DNA of 64,000 nt. Origin: Lachnospira pectinoschiza. GTDB taxonomy: Bacteria; Bacillota; Clostridia; Lachnospirales; Lachnospiraceae. The notes beneath the pieces are model-generated. The model saw nothing but the letters and a program-made list of their open reading frames with translations. It was not told the DNA's origin and did no database searches. This document shows positions 60,336-64,000 of this stretch, one piece after another. Location of the stretch: assembly GCF_020564355.1 (NCBI RefSeq), contig NZ_JAJCRR010000001.1, forward strand, positions 124,001-188,000, in the 5' to 3' direction. Every line of letters starts with the position of its first letter. Position 1 is the first letter of the stretch. Made by a program: the position numbers and the translations under genes.

Positions 60336-61307
60336 ATGCAGACAAGAATTACAAAACTGCTTGAAATTGAATACCCGGTCATTCAGGGTGGTATGGCATG
60401 GGTCGCAAATGCGGCGCTTGCGGCAAATGTTTCAAAAGCGGGCGGCATCGGATTTATCGGGGCGGCAAATGCACCGGCAGAATGGGTACGGAGTGAAATC
60501 CGCAGGGCAAAAGAGATTACAGATAAGCCAATCGGCGTGAATGTTATGCTGTTAAGTGAGCATGTAGACGAAGTGGCACAGGTTGTAGCCGAAGAAGGTG
60601 TAAAAGCCGTAACGACAGGAGCCGGTAATCCTGCAAAATACATGAAACAGTGGAAAGAAGCGCGAATTCGTGTGATTCCTGTGGTTGCTTCTGTTGCAAT
60701 GGCAAGAATGATGGAACGTGCGGGCGCAGATGCGATTGTTGCAGAGGGCATGGAGTCCGGCGGTCATATCGGTGAGCAGACAACAATGTCCCTGCTCCCA
60801 CAGGTTGTCGATGCGGTATCGGTTCCGGTTATCGGTGCAGGCGGCATTGGTGACGGCAGAGGCATGGCAGCGGCATTGATGCTGGGTGCGGAAGCGGTGC
60901 AGCTAGGAACGCGTTTTATCGTTGCAAAGGAATCCACCGTCAGTCAGGCGTACAAAGACCGTGTGATTGGCGCAAAGGATATTGATTCCGTTGTTACGGG
61001 AAGAAGCACGGGACATCCGGTGCGCTCCCTTAGAAATACAATGACACGCCAGTATCTTGAAATGGAAAAAAACAATGTATCCTTTGAAGAATTGGAACAC
61101 CTGACACTGGGTGCACTGCGCAAAGCTGTTGTAGACGGTGATGTTGCCATGGGAACGGTCATGGCTGGTCAGATTGCAGGCATGATAAAAAAAGAACAGA
61201 CCTGTGCAGAAATTATTCAGGAAATTGTGCAGGAAGCAAAAGAAACGATAAAAAAATGCAGTATCTTTGCGGAAGATTCGTGCGGAAATGAGGCAGAACA
61301 TGCGTAA
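60336..61307 (+). CDS. fabK: enoyl-ACP reductase II (FMN-dependent)
   Basis: A 323-residue TIM-barrel flavoprotein of the FabK/nitronate monooxygenase family: YPVIQGGMAWVANAALAANV, GFIGAANAPAEW, EGMESGGHIGEQTTM, and the FMN phosphate site VIGAGGIGDGRGMAAAL. Operon position between acpP and fabD fixes it as the last-step reductase, replacing FabI, so the pathway here should be insensitive to triclosan at this step. The fabD start lies inside its last codons. Confidence 0.93.
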   Translation: MQTRITKLLEIEYPVIQGGMAWVANAALAANVSKAGGIGFIGAANAPAEWVRSEIRRAKEITDKPIGVNVMLLSEHVDEVAQVVAEEGVKAVTTGAGNPAKYMKQWKEARIRVIPVVASVAMARMMERAGADAIVAEGMESGGHIGEQTTMSLLPQVVDAVSVPVIGAGGIGDGRGMAAALMLGAEAVQLGTRFIVAKESTVSQAYKDRVIGAKDIDSVVTGRSTGHPVRSLRNTMTRQYLEMEKNNVSFEELEHLTLGALRKAVVDGDVAMGTVMAGQIAGMIKKEQTCAEIIQEIVQEAKETIKKCSIFAEDSCGNEAEHA

Positions 61308-62238
61308 AACAGCATTTCTCTTTCCGGGACAGGGCGCACAGAATGTCGGAATGGGACGTTCTTTTTATGAAAAATATGATGCCGTCAGACAATATTTTAA
61401 AACGGCACAGGAAGTGACAGGCATTGATGTTGCGTCACTTTGTTTTGAAGAAAATGAAGCTTTAAATCAGACCGAATACACGCAGATTGCCATGTATACA
61501 ACAGAATGTGCGATACTGAACGTTTTACAGGAAAAAGGGATTCCGTACGAAGCGGCGGCAGGACTTTCACTGGGAGAATATGCGGCACTGACGGCAGCAG
61601 GAGCTTTGTCTTTTAAGGACGGCTGTTACGTAATCCGCAGACGCGGCATTTATATGGAACAGGCAGTACCGGAAGGTCAGGGCAGTATGGCGGCAGTGTT
61701 GGCACTTAGTGCCAAACAGACGGAAGAAGTATTAAAAACATCACTGGACACTGCAAAAATCGGCATTGCCAATTATAATTGTCCGGGGCAGATTGTCATT
61801 TCCGGCGAAAAAGGCGAAGTGGAACGGGCGGCAGAAGTTTTAAAGCAGGCAGGCGCAAAAAGAGTGGTGACGTTAAGGGTCAGCGGACCGTTTCATTCCC
61901 CGTTGCTTTACGGCGCGGGAGAACAGCTTCAAAAAGAACTCGAAAAGATTTCATTTAACAAAATCAGGATACCTTATATTGCCAATCTGACGGCGGAATA
62001 TGTAACGGACAGCAAAGAAATTCCGGAACTGTTAAGAAAGCAGGTTTATTCACCGGTACGCTTTGAACAGACGTTACGTAAGTTAATCACGGACGGCTTT
62101 GACACATTTATAGAAATCGGACCGGGAAGAACACTAACCGGATTTGTAAAAAAGACGGCAAAGGAAATGCAGTGTGAAGGAATCACCTGTATCAATATTG
62201 AAAAGGAAGAAGATTTATCACAGCTTATCACAGAATAG
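61300..62238 (+). CDS. fabD: malonyl-CoA:ACP transacylase
   Basis: From ATG 61300 (GAGG 7 bases upstream, overlapping fabK by 8 bases) the product has 312 residues. FLFPGQGAQNVGMGRSFYEK is the oxyanion-hole start; AGLSLGEYAALTAAGAL holds the nucleophile Ser; VSGPFHSPLL holds the catalytic His. FabD loads malonyl groups on ACP. An earlier in-frame ATG at 61267 is less likely. Confidence 0.94.
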   Translation: MRKTAFLFPGQGAQNVGMGRSFYEKYDAVRQYFKTAQEVTGIDVASLCFEENEALNQTEYTQIAMYTTECAILNVLQEKGIPYEAAAGLSLGEYAALTAAGALSFKDGCYVIRRRGIYMEQAVPEGQGSMAAVLALSAKQTEEVLKTSLDTAKIGIANYNCPGQIVISGEKGEVERAAEVLKQAGAKRVVTLRVSGPFHSPLLYGAGEQLQKELEKISFNKIRIPYIANLTAEYVTDSKEIPELLRKQVYSPVRFEQTLRKLITDGFDTFIEIGPGRTLTGFVKKTAKEMQCEGITCINIEKEEDLSQLITE

Positions 62239-62251
62239 TCAGGAGGGCATC

Positions 62252-62995
62252 ATGCAGGAAATGAACGGACAAATTGCGCTGGTAACGGGCGCAGGCAGGG
62301 GAATCGGCAGTGCGATTGCGAAAAGCCTTGCCAAAGAAGGTGCAACTGTGATTGTAAATTATGCAGGAAATGCACAGGCGGCACAGGACACGGTAGACAG
62401 TATCTTAAAGGATGGCGGCAGTGCAGAAAAATATCAGTGTGATGTATCAGACTTCGCAGCGGTCGAGGAAATGATAAAATATATCGTACAAAAATATGAA
62501 AAAATCGACATTTTAGTAAATAATGCAGGAATAACAAAGGATGGACTGCTTCTTAGAATGTCAGAACAGGATTTTGAACAGGTGCTTGCAGTCAATCTTG
62601 GAGGAACATTTCACTGTATCCGCCATGCGGCAAAATATATGATAAAGCAGAGAAGCGGCAGGATTATCAATCTGGCATCGGTTGTCGGTCTGACAGGAAA
62701 TGCAGGACAGGCAAATTACGCGGCATCCAAAGCCGGTGTTATCGGGCTTACAAAATCTGCGGCAAAAGAACTGGCATCCAGACAGATTACAGTCAACGCG
62801 ATTGCACCGGGTTATATTGACACAGATATGACAGCTGTGCTTTCTGACAGTGTAAAGGAAAGTGTACAGTCATCAATTCCTTTAAAACGCATGGGAACGG
62901 CGCAGGATATAGCACAGGCAGCGGTATTTCTGGCTTCGGATAAGGCATCGTATATTACCGGACAGGTGCTGTCAGTCAACGGCGGCATGGTATAG
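62252..62995 (+). CDS. fabG: 3-oxoacyl-ACP reductase
   Basis: From ATG 62252 (AGGAGG upstream) the product has 247 residues. It is a short-chain dehydrogenase with cofactor loop TGAGRGIGSAIA, LVNNAGITKDGL, catalytic Ser in INLASVVGLTGNAGQ, YAASK (Tyr and Lys), and the closing YITGQVLSVNGGMV. It performs the NADPH-dependent first reduction of elongation. The gene is 13 bases after fabD. Confidence 0.95.
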   Translation: MQEMNGQIALVTGAGRGIGSAIAKSLAKEGATVIVNYAGNAQAAQDTVDSILKDGGSAEKYQCDVSDFAAVEEMIKYIVQKYEKIDILVNNAGITKDGLLLRMSEQDFEQVLAVNLGGTFHCIRHAAKYMIKQRSGRIINLASVVGLTGNAGQANYAASKAGVIGLTKSAAKELASRQITVNAIAPGYIDTDMTAVLSDSVKESVQSSIPLKRMGTAQDIAQAAVFLASDKASYITGQVLSVNGGMV

Positions 62996-63060
62996 ACGAT
63001 ATTGTTTCTAAACGAAGGTAAAGCAGTTTTGAGGGGCAGATGAGCAGATTGGAGGAAGAA

Positions 63061-64000
63061 ATGCAGAAAAGCAGAGTAGTTGTGACGGGAATGGGTGCAA
63101 TTACACCGATTGGTTTGACCGTAGAGGAATTCTGGGAAAACGTAAAAGCACAAAAAGTCGGTATCGGTGCAATTACAAAATTTGATACAACGGATTTTAA
63201 GGTAAAGCTTGCAGCAGAAGTAAAAGGCTTTGATGCACAGGCATATATGGATTTTAAACAGGCAAAACGTATGGAATTGTTTAGTCAGTATGCGGTAGCG
63301 GCGGCAGGACAGGCAATTAAAGATGCCGGACTGGATATGGAAAAAGAAGACGCATACCGCGTCGGAACGTCTATCGGTTCCGGAATCGGTAGCTTAGATG
63401 CCATGGAGCGTGAGCATAAAAAGCTGCTGGAGCGTGGACCGGGAAGGATTAATCCACTGTTAGTTCCGCTTATGATTACCAATATGGCGGCAGGAAATGT
63501 ATCCATTGCATACGGATTAAAAGGAAAAAACATCAATGTGGTAACAGCCTGTGCGACAGGAACAAATTCTATCGGGGAGGCATACCGCTCTATCCAGTGC
63601 GGTGATGCAGATGTTATGGTCTGCGGTGGTACGGAAAGCAGTATTACACCGATTGGAATCGGAGGATTTACGGCACTTACGGCACTTTCTACAAGCACAG
63701 ACCCGCTTAGGGCATCCCTGCCGTTTGATAAGAACAGAAACGGATTTGTTATGGGAGAAGGTGCGGGTGTTCTGGTACTGGAATCCTTAGAACATGCCAA
63801 GAAGCGCGGCGCGCATATATATGCGGAAATTGCCGGATACGGCTGTTCAAGTGATGCGTATCATATCACCTCTCCGGCGGAAGACGGAAGCGGCGCGGCA
63901 CGTGCCATGACAAATGCCATGCAGGAAGCAGGCGTATTACCGCAGGAAGTGGATTATATCAATGCACACGGAACCGGTACACATCACAACGATTTGTTTG
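63061..64000 (+). CDS. fabF: 3-oxoacyl-ACP synthase II, 3' truncated by window
   Basis: From ATG 63061 (GGAGG upstream) the frame is open to the window edge (313 codons). VVVTGMGAITPIGLTVEEFW is the standard FabF start; the nucleophile Cys is in NVVTACATGTNSIGEAYRSI; the first catalytic His is in NAHGTGTHHND. The usual Pro after GTGT is replaced by His, a mild variant. The last ~100 residues lie outside. It elongates acyl-ACP and completes the operon core. Confidence 0.94.
   Translation, partial: MQKSRVVVTGMGAITPIGLTVEEFWENVKAQKVGIGAITKFDTTDFKVKLAAEVKGFDAQAYMDFKQAKRMELFSQYAVAAAGQAIKDAGLDMEKEDAYRVGTSIGSGIGSLDAMEREHKKLLERGPGRINPLLVPLMITNMAAGNVSIAYGLKGKNINVVTACATGTNSIGEAYRSIQCGDADVMVCGGTESSITPIGIGGFTALTALSTSTDPLRASLPFDKNRNGFVMGEGAGVLVLESLEHAKKRGAHIYAEIAGYGCSSDAYHITSPAEDGSGAARAMTNAMQEAGVLPQEVDYINAHGTGTHHNDLF

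Noticed and set aside
1..64000. tRNA or rRNA genes
   Set aside because: No tRNA cloverleaf or rRNA sequence was recognised by eye on either strand; a dedicated scan was not possible.

Overview
The window looks like a chromosomal segment of a gut Lachnospiraceae (Firmicutes, Clostridia). The pointers are moderate-to-low G+C, strong GGAGG ribosome binding sites, a dapL-type lysine pathway gene, FabK as the enoyl-ACP reductase, an IsdE/Shp-type haem uptake pair, and BlaI/BlaR1-type signalling. The genus cannot be fixed from sequence alone.

Layout. 1-21.5 kb is an ordinary backbone: haem binding (partial Shp-like gene, isdE), pectin/hemicellulose degradation (GH105, GH43), a cupin, a J-domain protein, dapL, a SleB-type hydrolase, a fused ABC transporter, a transglutaminase-like protein, a PHP phosphatase, a YerC regulator, a DUF1836 protein, a pspA-SPFH pair, pcrA, a small acidic membrane protein and rlmD. 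21.4-33.5 kb is accessory DNA at the 3' end of rlmD. Remnants resembling the rlmD tail recur near 22.9 and 33.5 kb, as expected for integration at that gene. It carries a beta-lactam-response locus: a MecA-like transpeptidase, three paralogous envelope proteins, a BNR-repeat membrane protein, blaR1 and blaI, with four copies of one BlaI-type operator. 33.6-42.1 kb is a patchwork of mobile-element debris: a tnpV fragment, a gene whose frame is set by a 10-bp tandem repeat, a FIVAR-repeat surface protein, two pieces of large serine recombinase, an IS-derived miniature element, and an L-ribulose module (kinase plus araD) ending in a broken GH27 gene.

42.1-50.6 kb holds the most interesting content: an apparently undescribed RiPP-type (ribosomally made, post-translationally modified peptide) cluster. 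A LytTR response regulator, whose ribosome binding site is a G9 tract, precedes a promoter with two direct repeats of the LytTR type. Then come five small precursor-like peptides sharing a GL(I/M/L)-x3-(D/E) leader box, four of them ending in Ala/Gly-rich tails (three have 21-22 consecutive Ala/Gly residues). They are interleaved with two large YcaO proteins that resemble E. coli YcaO rather than azoline-forming cyclodehydratases. An ABC-2 exporter, an M50 site-2-type protease and a small membrane protein complete the set. With almost no Cys, Ser or Thr in the tails and no dehydrogenase or E1-like partner gene, azole formation is unlikely and the chemistry is open.

50.7-58.8 kb encodes a large cell-surface protein, a small membrane protein, a gluzincin-like metalloprotease and a three-gene DUF6033-type locus. 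58.8-64 kb is the type II fatty acid synthesis operon fabH-acpP-fabK-fabD-fabG-fabF (last gene cut by the window), preceded by a good promoter surrounded by FabT-like palindromes. No tRNA, rRNA or CRISPR array was recognised.
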